Below are positions 1 to 5,566 of a stretch of 7,068 bases of DNA, in pieces. The stretch spans positions 1 to 7,068 of the forward strand of contig QKII01000103.1 of NCBI GenBank assembly GCA_003249625.1. The letters run 5' to 3'. The notes beneath the pieces are model-generated. The model did not search any database. It was not told the origin of the DNA and worked only from the letters and a program-made list of their open reading frames with translations. Made by a program: the position numbers and the translations under genes. The stretch comes from Propionivibrio sp. (GTDB lineage Bacteria; Pseudomonadota; Gammaproteobacteria; Burkholderiales; Rhodocyclaceae). The first letter of the stretch is position 1, and the number at the start of each line of letters is the position of its first letter.

Positions 1-1
1 C

Positions 2-919
2 GAATCGATCTGCGGGGACTCGTGCATCGCCTATGCATGGAGTTTTCTGGCGGCGCTGGAGACACTTTCCGACACCCCGGTCGACCTCGAAACCGACGTC
101 CTGCGCGGCATCGCACTGGAGATGGAGCGTATTGCCATCCATGTGGCCACGCTCAATGGACTGTCGACCGACATCGCCTTCGTGCAGGGTACCGGCAGCT
201 ACGGTCGCCTGCGCACGGCAGTGATCAATGCCAGCCAGCGCGTCAGTGGTAACCGCTTCGGACGTGGCTGGCTGCGGCCTTGGCGGACCAAAGGCTTGAC
301 CGATGCGTTGCGTCAGGATCTTCGGCAGACCTTTACTGACTTTGCTATCGGCCTGAGGCGCATGAACGACCTGATGTGCTCGGCGCTGAGCGTCAAGGCA
401 CGATTCAAGGGTACCGGCAAGGTGAGCACACAAGCCGCGCGCGATCTCGGCTTGTTCGGCGTTGCTGCCCGCGCCAGCGGCGTTGCCATTGACTCGCGCA
501 GCGAACTGCAGGGACGGCTGTACGAACGTTTGCCGATGGCTTCGAAGGTTGAGCCGGATGGCGACTGCTGGGCGCGGATGGTCGTGCGCATGCGCGAGAT
601 AGATGCCTCGCTGGATTGGCTGTTTGGCGTGCTGGACGATGCGACACTCGATTTGTCTGGCGGTGCAGCCACTCCGGCGGGGTGCGACATGAAGCTGGCG
701 CCCGGCCACTTGTGCGTGTCGGTCGTCGAAGGCGTACGCGGGCCGGTTGTCCTCGTCGTGGAAACGGCGTCGGACGGCACGCTACGTCACGTCAAGGTGC
801 AGGATCCGTCGCTGGCCAACTGGTTTGGTCTGGCGCTGGCTGTTCGTGACAACGGGATTTCCGACTTCCCGATCTGCAACAAGAGTTTCGATCTTTCCTA
901 TTGCGGCAACGACCTCTAA
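2..919 (+). CDS. Group 4 hydrogenase / complex I 49-kDa-like large subunit (Ehr-type, HyfG/HycE/NuoD family), 3' part
   Basis: The reading frame is open to the left edge, so this is the last 305 residues of a longer protein; the ATG at 122 is internal. It matches the NiFe-hydrogenase large subunit / NuoD fold: the segment around positions 107-145 (LRGIALEMERIAIHVATLN) is the typical ExERIAxHL helix of this superfamily, and the C-terminus ends near NKSFDLSYCGNDL. In true hydrogenases two CxxC pairs hold the NiFe site. Here the first motif reads ICGDSCIAYAW (positions 8-40), which aligned without gaps to the HycE-type CGxCxxxH puts Ser at the second Cys and Tyr at the His. The second motif has Ser and Gly at the two Cys positions. 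By family knowledge it would be the peripheral-arm subunit facing quinone or an unknown donor; loss of hydrogenase activity is inference. It overlaps the next gene by one base (TAATG), indicating translational coupling. Confidence 0.88.
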   Translation, partial: ESICGDSCIAYAWSFLAALETLSDTPVDLETDVLRGIALEMERIAIHVATLNGLSTDIAFVQGTGSYGRLRTAVINASQRVSGNRFGRGWLRPWRTKGLTDALRQDLRQTFTDFAIGLRRMNDLMCSALSVKARFKGTGKVSTQAARDLGLFGVAARASGVAIDSRSELQGRLYERLPMASKVEPDGDCWARMVVRMREIDASLDWLFGVLDDATLDLSGGAATPAGCDMKLAPGHLCVSVVEGVRGPVVLVVETASDGTLRHVKVQDPSLANWFGLALAVRDNGISDFPICNKSFDLSYCGNDL

Positions 920-1695
920 TGTTCAACTTCCCCAAATCGATTGCGGTTCGTAAAGCCCAGGGCAGCCAGTACATCCCCGATCTGCGTGCGGCCGTTCCCG
1001 GCGGCTATCGCGGCAAGCCGGTCATCGCCGGGGCGGCGTGCGCGGCAGGTTGTACGGCGTGCGTTGACGCTTGCCCGAGTCAAGCCATCACTCTGGACCC
1101 GCTGCGCATCGACATGGGCCGTTGCGTCCTCTGCGGTGACTGCGAACCAGTGTGCGCGGCCGGAACCATCGGCTTCAAGACCGACGTGAAGCTATCGTCG
1201 ACCACACGGGACGGATTGACGATCAGCGCAGCGCACCCCGACATCGACCCGATCAAGGTGTCTGCCGAGCTGCGCAAGCGCTTCGGGCGTTCCCTCAAGC
1301 TGCGCTCGGTGTCGGCCGGCGGCTGCAACGGTTGCGAACTGGAACTCAATGCCGTCGGCAACGTAAACTTCGATTTCGGTCGTTACGGTATCGACATGGT
1401 GGCCTCGCCACGTCATGCCGACGGACTGGTTCTTACCGGGCCGATCAGCCGGAACATGGTCGAAGCGCTGCAGATCTGCTGGGACGCCATGCCGGCGCCG
1501 AAGCTGGTGATTGCCATGGGCGCCTGCGCGATTTCGGGTGGCGTCTTCGCAGACTGCGATGGAGTTGACCGACGTTTCCTCGAAACCTTCAAGCCGACGC
1601 TGTACCTCCCCGGCTGCCCGACGCATCCGCTGGTGTTCATCGCGGCGGTGATGGATCTTCTTGGAATAGATGCTGTTGCCCCGGCTCTCAAGTAG
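919..1695 (+). CDS. Ferredoxin-NuoB/HycG-like fusion: iron-sulfur small subunit of the Ehr/group-4-type complex
   Basis: This 258-residue protein has two parts. Residues about 35-85 form a two-cluster ferredoxin with Cys41, 45, 48, 52 and Cys69, 72, 75, 79; the second set is classical CxxCxxCxxxC, the first has an extra residue (Cx3Cx2Cx3CP). Residues about 125-250 are the NuoB / hydrogenase small-subunit domain: GGCNGCELE (Cys136, Cys139), GPISRNM, GACAISGG (Cys203) and PGCPTHP (Cys233), the four ligands expected for the proximal [4Fe-4S] cluster. CNGC is the hydrogenase-like form, not the CC of complex I. In E. coli Hyf these two functions sit in separate proteins (HyfH and HyfI). The role is electron transfer through three clusters to or from the large subunit in the cytoplasmic arm. 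The ATG at 919 overlaps the stop of the previous gene and is preferred over the upstream in-frame TTG at 901. It is the last gene of its operon, followed by terminator-like structures. Confidence 0.9.
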   Translation: MFNFPKSIAVRKAQGSQYIPDLRAAVPGGYRGKPVIAGAACAAGCTACVDACPSQAITLDPLRIDMGRCVLCGDCEPVCAAGTIGFKTDVKLSSTTRDGLTISAAHPDIDPIKVSAELRKRFGRSLKLRSVSAGGCNGCELELNAVGNVNFDFGRYGIDMVASPRHADGLVLTGPISRNMVEALQICWDAMPAPKLVIAMGACAISGGVFADCDGVDRRFLETFKPTLYLPGCPTHPLVFIAAVMDLLGIDAVAPALK

Positions 1696-1713
1696 GTTGA
1701 CGGGATGTTGAGT

Positions 1714-1775
1714 GAATAGTTGACTATTCCGGGCAGATTTTTTTCTGCGCACGGCGAAAAAATACCGGTTTTTTC
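1714..1775 (+). other. Three consecutive stem-loops in the 3' untranslated region
   Basis: Three perfect inverted repeats follow each other 18 bases after the small-subunit stop. They are GAATAG-TTGA-CTATTC (1714-1729), GCAGA-TTTTTT-TCTGC (1733-1748) and GAAAAAA-taccgg-TTTTTTC (1756-1775). None has a following T-run of its own except as part of its arm. Possible roles are 3'-end protection of the operon mRNA or back-up termination; the function is not shown by sequence. Confidence 0.6.
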
Positions 1776-1787
1776 AGATCGCTGACG

Positions 1788-1822
1788 CACCCCGTCTTCT
1801 TTGAAAGGTGGGGTGTCTTTTT
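1788..1822 (+). terminator. Intrinsic (rho-independent) terminator of the hydrogenase-like operon
   Basis: The arms 1788-1798 and 1805-1815 form an 11-bp RNA stem (outer half CACCCC/GGGGTG, two internal G-U pairs, then CTT/AAG) with a 6-base loop. A TCTTTTT tract (1816-1822) follows immediately. It lies about 90 bases beyond the small-subunit stop codon and is the last of four hairpins in a row. Confidence 0.85.
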
Positions 1823-1868
1823 ATGCATATGGCAATCATTGCGCGCAAGCTTTAGCGGAGCCGCGCTC

Positions 1869-2045
1869 ATGAATCAAGCGATGGTCGTGCAACTCCGTCG
1901 CAACGGCGAAACTACGCTCCACGGCTTCTTGACGCCGTTTGACGATGCTCTTGCCCGTCCCTGTCGTGAAGGTCGGCCGGTATCCGGATCGGTCTGGCTG
2001 ACCTTGATTTCTTTCTCCTGCGTGAGCCTCTCCCGTTCGAAATGA
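1869..2045 (+). CDS. Doubtful small hypothetical protein (58 aa)
   Basis: An ATG at 1869 is preceded by GGAG at 1857-1860 with an 8-base gap, a respectable ribosome binding site, and opens a 58-codon frame ending in TGA. The product starts MNQAMVVQLRRNGETTLHG, has a hydrophobic patch near its C-terminus (VWLTLISFSCVSL) and ends in basic/serine residues. I do not recognise a family. It lies between the operon terminator and the promoter of the PilZ gene, so it would need its own promoter, and I see no good one directly upstream. It could be a real small protein, the 5' remnant of a decayed gene, or chance; the good ribosome binding site is the main argument for it. Confidence 0.3.
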   Translation: MNQAMVVQLRRNGETTLHGFLTPFDDALARPCREGRPVSGSVWLTLISFSCVSLSRSK

Positions 2046-2056
2046 GTGGGAGATAG

Positions 2057-2084
2057 TTGACGAAGAATGCATTCATCATATAAT
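2057..2084 (+). promoter_or_regulatory. Near-consensus sigma-70 promoter of the PilZ-domain gene, with palindromes
   Basis: TTGACG (2057-2062) and a perfect TATAAT (2079-2084) are separated by 16 bases, so transcription should start near 2091. The spacer contains the perfect 10-bp palindrome GAATGCATTC (2065-2074). The -10 box sits inside a second dyad, ATCAT-ata-ATGAT (2075-2087). These palindromes are well placed to be repressor sites. The next gene downstream is the PilZ protein at 2224. Confidence 0.75.
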
Positions 2085-2090
2085 GATTCG

Positions 2091-2223
2091 CATGCAATAA
2101 GGCCTCAGGTTTTGCTGGGCGAGGCTTGGGTAGTGTTGCGACGGAATCGTTTCCGATGAGGGGCTGTGCGCATTCCGTGCAAGCCTGTTCGAACGTCACC
2201 AAAGTGTTTTGCGATGATGCTAT
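2091..2223 (+). other. Structured 5' untranslated leader of the PilZ-domain gene
   Basis: The predicted leader is about 130 nt and contains three stem-loops. One has arms at 2100-2106 and 2121-2127 (AGGCCTC with GAGGCTT, one G-U pair). The second is CGGAA-TCGT-TTCCG (2142-2155). The third has GGCT/AGCC (2163-2166 with 2183-2186), a one-base bulge, then TGCGC/GTGCA around a 5-base loop (2168-2182). I do not recognise a known riboswitch consensus. No clear Shine-Dalgarno precedes the ATG at 2224, and two short overlapping ATGs (2214, 2217) lie just upstream. Leader-based control is possible but unproven. Confidence 0.45.
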
Positions 2224-3069
2224 ATGAGTAATGACGATTTTCACTTGGTCAAGGTTGCGGGCGCGACGATCAGGGCCGGCAAGCTGGAGTTCGATATTTA
2301 CGATCAGAACGGCAATCTCCTGTTGCCACGAAGTCACCCCCTTGGGGCAAAGGAACTCGAAAAGATTCGGGAAATGGACGTCTACCGCTACATGCTGAAG
2401 ATGTCCGGGGAGCCGATTGAAATAGTAGTCAACAGTCAGGCGACGTTGCCGATTGGCAAAGAAGTTGAATCGTTTCATCTGCTCGTCCGCGAAGGAACAG
2501 GGTTTCGCGCAATGCCATGCAAATACATCGGATGGATTCAGGAATTGGCCATCGCCGTTGAAATGCCAGTTGTTAAGGGGGACGGGGGGTCACGGATAAA
2601 TCGCGTCGATCCGGGGCAGAAGGTGCAGTGCAAGTTTCATTCGGGGTCCTACGAGTATGCGTTTCAGTCCTACGTAATGTGTGTGGCGACCCATCCCGTT
2701 GAACACATGTTTATCAAGCATCCCGGAAAGGTAAATTCGGTTACGCTCAGAAAGTCTTCCCGGATTTCTACGTCTCTGAGGGTTAGGTTTCGCTTCGACG
2801 ACGGAGAGGAGTACAAGGCCGAGATTGTCGATCTGAGTTCGACTGGTTGCGCGTTCTTGACGGAGGTCATGTATTCCAAGGGCGCTGGCATGATTTACCT
2901 CCCAATCCACGGGCGGGAGCAGCCTCTGGCGATCCGGTTTGTCATCAGGAGCAAGACGCCTGGCAACAGAAAATACCGTTACGGCGTCGAATTTACTCAC
3001 TTGCTTGACGTCGACCTCGTTGATCTCAAGGCTTACATTTACGGCCTGATCGAAGCCATGCCCGGATAG
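2224..3069 (+). CDS. YcgR-like PilZ-domain protein, predicted cyclic-di-GMP receptor
   Basis: The protein has 281 residues, no signal peptide and no membrane span, so it is cytoplasmic. The N-terminal ~60 residues (GKLEFDIYDQNGNLLLP) form a small beta-rich segment. Residues about 73-172 resemble the PilZN/YcgR N-terminal barrel, ending in a P-G-KVNSV stretch. Residues 174-280 are the PilZ domain with both c-di-GMP signature motifs intact, R176-KSS-R180 (RxxxR) and D203-LSST-G208 (DxSxxG), and the usual closing YRYGVEF. By family knowledge such proteins bind c-di-GMP and act on flagella, pili, exopolysaccharide or other partners; which one cannot be told here. An in-frame stop (TGA, 2215-2217) lies just upstream of ATG 2224, so no longer start exists. 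It is a single-gene unit between its own promoter and terminator. By eye its base composition is less GC-rich than its neighbours'. Confidence 0.87.
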   Translation: MSNDDFHLVKVAGATIRAGKLEFDIYDQNGNLLLPRSHPLGAKELEKIREMDVYRYMLKMSGEPIEIVVNSQATLPIGKEVESFHLLVREGTGFRAMPCKYIGWIQELAIAVEMPVVKGDGGSRINRVDPGQKVQCKFHSGSYEYAFQSYVMCVATHPVEHMFIKHPGKVNSVTLRKSSRISTSLRVRFRFDDGEEYKAEIVDLSSTGCAFLTEVMYSKGAGMIYLPIHGREQPLAIRFVIRSKTPGNRKYRYGVEFTHLLDVDLVDLKAYIYGLIEAMPG

Positions 3070-3198
3070 GTGCGCACTGTTCGATTTATTGCCTTGAGAC
3101 GGCTCATGGAAAGAGTCGCAGACGTTGTCAGGAAAACGGAACTTTATTGCTTCTAATCAATGGGTCGGAAACAATAAAATCGGTCGGATCCTGGATGA

Positions 3199-3230
3199 AC
3201 AAAACCCGGCCAGCGCCGGGTTTTGTGTTT
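3199..3230. terminator. Strong bidirectional intrinsic terminator between convergent genes
   Basis: ACAAAACCCGGC (3199-3210) pairs perfectly with GCCGGGTTTTGT (3215-3226) around a CAGC loop, giving a 12-bp stem with a GC-rich core and A/T arms that supply a T-run on either strand. It lies about 130 bases from the PilZ gene stop and about 130 bases from the dctP stop, so it can end both transcripts. Confidence 0.9.
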
Positions 3231-3313
3231 TCGCCGCTTCGTTTATTCGGTCTGTTGAGGAGTCCTGCATCAGGCCGATGAGCAGGCGCTCATGGCGTGG
3301 GCGATATTCTCCA

Positions 3314-3337
3314 CGACAGACAGGAAAATGTCTGTCG
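3314..3337 (-). other. Stem-loop just downstream of dctP
   Basis: CGACAGACA (3314-3322) and TGTCTGTCG (3329-3337) form a perfect 9-bp stem with a 6-base loop, about 20 bases past the dctP stop on the minus strand. There is no T-run after it on either strand, so it is more likely an mRNA 3'-end stabiliser or processing point than a terminator. Confidence 0.5.
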
Positions 3338-3357
3338 GGTAGCGACGCCCTTGGCGC

Positions 3358-4380
3358 CTACTTCATTGCTTGGACGCGCGCAGCTTCGGAGGCGAAGAGT
3401 TTCTGGATCGCAGGGCTGTAGCTGGCCAGGAACTTGTCGACGACCGGCTTGACGACCTGGCGCATGCGATCCTGCTCGGCTGGGGATATCTCGTTGAACT
3501 CCATTCCTGCCGCCTTCAGCGCGTCGACGCTGCTCCGGGCCGCTTCAACGCTGACCTTGCGCTGGTATTCACGAGCTTCGACGAAGGCCTCCTTCATGAT
3601 CTTCTGCTCGGTCGGAGAAAGCTTGTCCCAGAACTTCTTGCTCACGAGGATGACGTTGGTCGAATAGACGTGGTTCGTCGCGCTGACGTACTTCTGCACT
3701 TCGTAGAACTTGTTCGAGCGGATGACCGCGAACGGATTCTCTTGGCCGTCCACCGTTTTCGTCTCAAGCGCGGTATATAGCTCGCTGAAACTCATCGGAA
3801 CGGGGTTGGCCTTCATCGCGGTGAAGGTTTCGAGATACACCGGATTGGGAATCACGCGCAGCTTGAGTCCTGCCAGGTCTTCGACACGCTGGATCGGGCG
3901 CTTGCTGTTGGTGACGTTCCGGAAGCCGAGATCCCAGTAACCGAGACCGACCAGGCCTTTTTCCGGGAGCTTTTCGAGCAGTGCGGATCCGAGTGGGCCG
4001 TCGACGAAGGAGAACGCCTGCTTGTGGGTGCTCACCGTCAAAGGAAAGTCGAGAACGCCATAGTCAGGGATGAGCCCGACGAGCGATGTCGTGGCGGGAG
4101 ACTGCATCTCCTGCACGCCGCCCTGCAGTGCCGAGGTCTGTTGTTGTTCGGTACCGAGCTGGTTGGAGGGGAATTCCTTGACCTGCATCTTGCCGCCGCT
4201 CTTGGCTGCAATGATTTCGCCGAATTTCTTGACGGCGGCACTGATCGGGTGGTCGGTGTTGTTGAGGTGTCCGAAGCGGATGGTGCGTGCCTGGATTTCC
4301 TCGGCACCGATCGAGATGCCGGGCGCCATCAACGAACCGACGAGCATGGCGAGCGCGAGTCTTGTGAAACGTGTTTTCAT
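3358..4380 (-). CDS. dctP: TRAP transporter periplasmic solute-binding protein, DctP family
   Basis: The protein has 340 residues, the usual length for a TRAP binding protein. A signal peptide is clear: basic MKTRFTR, a hydrophobic core and a likely cleavage after SIGA (residue 26). The mature protein begins the fold with TIRFGHLNNTDHPI. DctP hallmarks follow: GFRNVTNSK (Arg154), the DLAGLKLRVIPNP segment whose Arg175 is at the family's substrate-carboxylate-binding position, and ELYTALETKTVDGQENP (residues 200-216). The ENP ending is typical of the C4-dicarboxylate-type branch, but the ligand cannot be read from sequence. It captures an organic acid in the periplasm for a TRAP permease (DctQ/DctM), yet no permease gene adjoins it on either side here. 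It is transcribed divergently from the response regulator gene, and a paralogue follows the kinase gene. Confidence 0.95.
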   Translation of the reverse strand: MKTRFTRLALAMLVGSLMAPGISIGAEEIQARTIRFGHLNNTDHPISAAVKKFGEIIAAKSGGKMQVKEFPSNQLGTEQQQTSALQGGVQEMQSPATTSLVGLIPDYGVLDFPLTVSTHKQAFSFVDGPLGSALLEKLPEKGLVGLGYWDLGFRNVTNSKRPIQRVEDLAGLKLRVIPNPVYLETFTAMKANPVPMSFSELYTALETKTVDGQENPFAVIRSNKFYEVQKYVSATNHVYSTNVILVSKKFWDKLSPTEQKIMKEAFVEAREYQRKVSVEAARSSVDALKAAGMEFNEISPAEQDRMRQVVKPVVDKFLASYSPAIQKLFASEAARVQAMK

Positions 4381-4385
4381 TTGAA

Positions 4386-4390
4386 CCTCC
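4386..4390 (-). promoter_or_regulatory. Ribosome binding site of dctP
   Basis: On the minus strand GGAGG lies 5 bases before the ATG (GGAGGTTCAA-ATG). This fixes the start codon at 4380 and predicts efficient translation. Confidence 0.85.
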
Positions 4391-4416
4391 GGTCTTGTAT
4401 GTTGTTGGGGGATCTT

Positions 4417-4575
4417 GTGGTCTGCTTCGCAAATAATGGAACACGAAAACTTGTCTTTGCCCGTCTGGCGTTGTTGCTCATCCTAGAGATAGATGGCTAT
4501 CGCTGCGGTTCGCGCCTAGCCAGCCACGCAAATTCAGTGTTTTCGTTTAGTCCCGCCATTTACGAAGCAGACCAC
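4417..4575. repeat. Nested imperfect inverted repeat (about 159 bp) in the divergent dctP / regulator region
   Basis: The outer arms GTGGTCTGCTTCGCAAAT (4417-4434) and ATTTACGAAGCAGACCAC (4558-4575) are inverted copies matching at 17 of 18 bases. Inside them ACGAAAAC (4443-4450) mirrors GTTTTCGT (4539-4546), and GATAG (4488-4492) mirrors CTATC (4497-4501). The axes are 4496, 4494.5 and 4494.5, so the parts belong to one large imperfect palindrome, with weaker similarity between (a GG.AC block, TTTGC, CTGG). Each arm points outward to one divergent gene. It may be a pair of matching operators/activator sites, or a small palindromic mobile-element remnant. No flanking target duplication is visible. 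Confidence 0.7.
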
Positions 4576-4644
4576 TGGCCCGACCCGGGATGTGCGGCTC
4601 ATGCGTGCCCGTGGCCGGACAAAGTTATTGAAACAGGCGCTTAT

Positions 4645-4666
4645 GTCGCGAGTTTGTCCTCGCGGC
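4645..4666. other. Stem-loop upstream of the regulator gene
   Basis: CGCGAG (4647-4652) and CTCGCG (4659-4664) form a perfect stem around TTTGTC, extendable by one G-U and one G-C pair. Its 3' arm and loop share GAGTTTGTC (4650-4658) with a second copy at 4681-4689, 31 bases on, about three helical turns apart. There is no T-run, so termination is unlikely. Confidence 0.45.
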
Positions 4667-4672
4667 CGGGGC

Positions 4673-4718
4673 TTGTATCGGAGTTTGTCAAAATCTCGGA
4701 TGACACAATGAGATACAA
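4673..4718. promoter_or_regulatory. 46-bp dyad, probable operator upstream of the two-component genes
   Basis: TTGTATC-N6-TGTCA-N10-TGACA-N6-GATACAA is symmetrical in both half-site sequence and spacing about 4695.5, with two further matching pairs inside the N6 spacers. It ends 55 bases before the regulator start. The TTGTCA at 4685-4690 could serve as a -35 element, but I see no convincing -10. A dimeric or tetrameric DNA-binding protein site is the likely meaning; whether it is the regulator encoded next door is inference. Confidence 0.55.
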
Positions 4719-4773
4719 AAGGGTCGTCGCGATGCTGGCAAAGCAGGGACTACCGAAATAGACTCTTGCCACC

Positions 4774-5511
4774 ATGGATGAACAACGACCGGCCCACATA
4801 CTCGTCGTAGACGATGACCAAGCCATTCTCGGACTTGTCGGCGAGTATCTCGAACAGAACGGTTTCCGCGTCTCAACGGCCGGCGACGGCAAGCAGCTGT
4901 ACGCGCATCTGGCCACGAAACCGCTGATCGACCTGATCGTTCTGGATCTCATGTTGCCCGGCGAGGACGGCTTGTCGGTCTTTCGCCGCCTGCGTGCTGA
5001 CTTCCGACCGCCGATCCCGGTGCTGATGCTCACCGCGCGCTCCGACGATATTGACCGGATCATCGGTCTGGAACTCGGCGCGGATGACTACCTGACCAAG
5101 CCGTTCGTGCCGCGTGAACTTGTTGCCCGCATTCGCGCGGTGCTGCGCCGGGTGCGCATGCTGCCACCTTCGTCGGTTGAGGAGTCGGCGGTGCGGATGG
5201 TCGGTTTCGGCGACTGGCGGCTCGACTTGCTGCAGCGCAACCTGATCAGCCGCGAGGGCGTGGTGACGCCGCTTGGTGGTGCGGAGTACGGCTTGCTGAG
5301 GCTGTTCCTCGATCATCCGCAGCACGTGCTCAGCCGTGACCAGCTGCTGGCTCATCTGGCGCGCCGCGAGCTCGACGTCGAGGACCGCTCGATCGACCTG
5401 CGCGTGAGTCGCCTGCGGCGTCGCCTTGGGGACGACGCGCGCGATCCGCGCTACATCCGCACCGTGCGCAACGAAGGCTACGTCTTCGCGCAATCGGTGA
5501 GTTTCGAATGA
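4774..5511 (+). CDS. OmpR/PhoB-family response regulator
   Basis: The protein has 245 residues in two domains. The receiver domain (about 7-125) has the acidic pair Asp13/Asp14, the phosphoacceptor Asp58 in LIVLDLMLPGEDG, Thr87 in LMLTAR and Lys109 in LTKPF, all the residues needed for phosphorylation. The C-terminal winged helix (about 144-238) has the family's recognition region RSIDLRVSRLRRRLGDD and the closing YIRTVRNEGYVF. It should be phosphorylated by the kinase encoded 55 bases downstream and bind DNA as a dimer. ATG 4774 is the only sensible start, as an in-frame TAG lies at 4759; no clear Shine-Dalgarno is visible. The divergent dctP and the symmetrical elements upstream make control of dctP and autoregulation the likeliest job, which is inference from position. 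Confidence 0.95.
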   Translation: MDEQRPAHILVVDDDQAILGLVGEYLEQNGFRVSTAGDGKQLYAHLATKPLIDLIVLDLMLPGEDGLSVFRRLRADFRPPIPVLMLTARSDDIDRIIGLELGADDYLTKPFVPRELVARIRAVLRRVRMLPPSSVEESAVRMVGFGDWRLDLLQRNLISREGVVTPLGGAEYGLLRLFLDHPQHVLSRDQLLAHLARRELDVEDRSIDLRVSRLRRRLGDDARDPRYIRTVRNEGYVFAQSVSFE

Positions 5512-5566
5512 AAGCCTGTTTCGCTAGGGCTCGCGGCCCACGATATCAGCCGAGATAGACATCTAG

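Noticed and set aside
2091..2223. Cyclic-di-GMP riboswitch (GEMM) ahead of the PilZ gene
   Set aside because: Tempting because of the gene it precedes, but I could not find the conserved GEMM core or tetraloop/receptor pattern; only generic stem-loops are visible.
3258..3350. Short minus-strand frame after dctP ending ENIAHAMSACSSA
   Set aside because: It has about 30 codons, no good start or ribosome binding site and overlaps the 3314-3337 hairpin; probably chance.
3125..3421. Plus-strand frame of 98 codons across the PilZ/dctP gap
   Set aside because: It runs through the bidirectional terminator and into the antisense of dctP, has no ribosome binding site and a composition unlike a protein family.
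4381..4460. Sigma-54 promoter for dctP on the minus strand
   Set aside because: A TTGC is present (within ATTTGCGAAG), but no GG at the -24 position with correct spacing, so the consensus is not met.
4417..4575. Insertion sequence or CRISPR interpretation of the inverted repeat
   Set aside because: There is no transposase, no visible target-site duplication and no repeated spacer pattern; it is kept as an unexplained palindrome.
4024..4761. Plus-strand frame of 245 codons
   Set aside because: More than half is antisense to dctP, which has clear family motifs; the rest is the divergent regulatory region with the palindromes.
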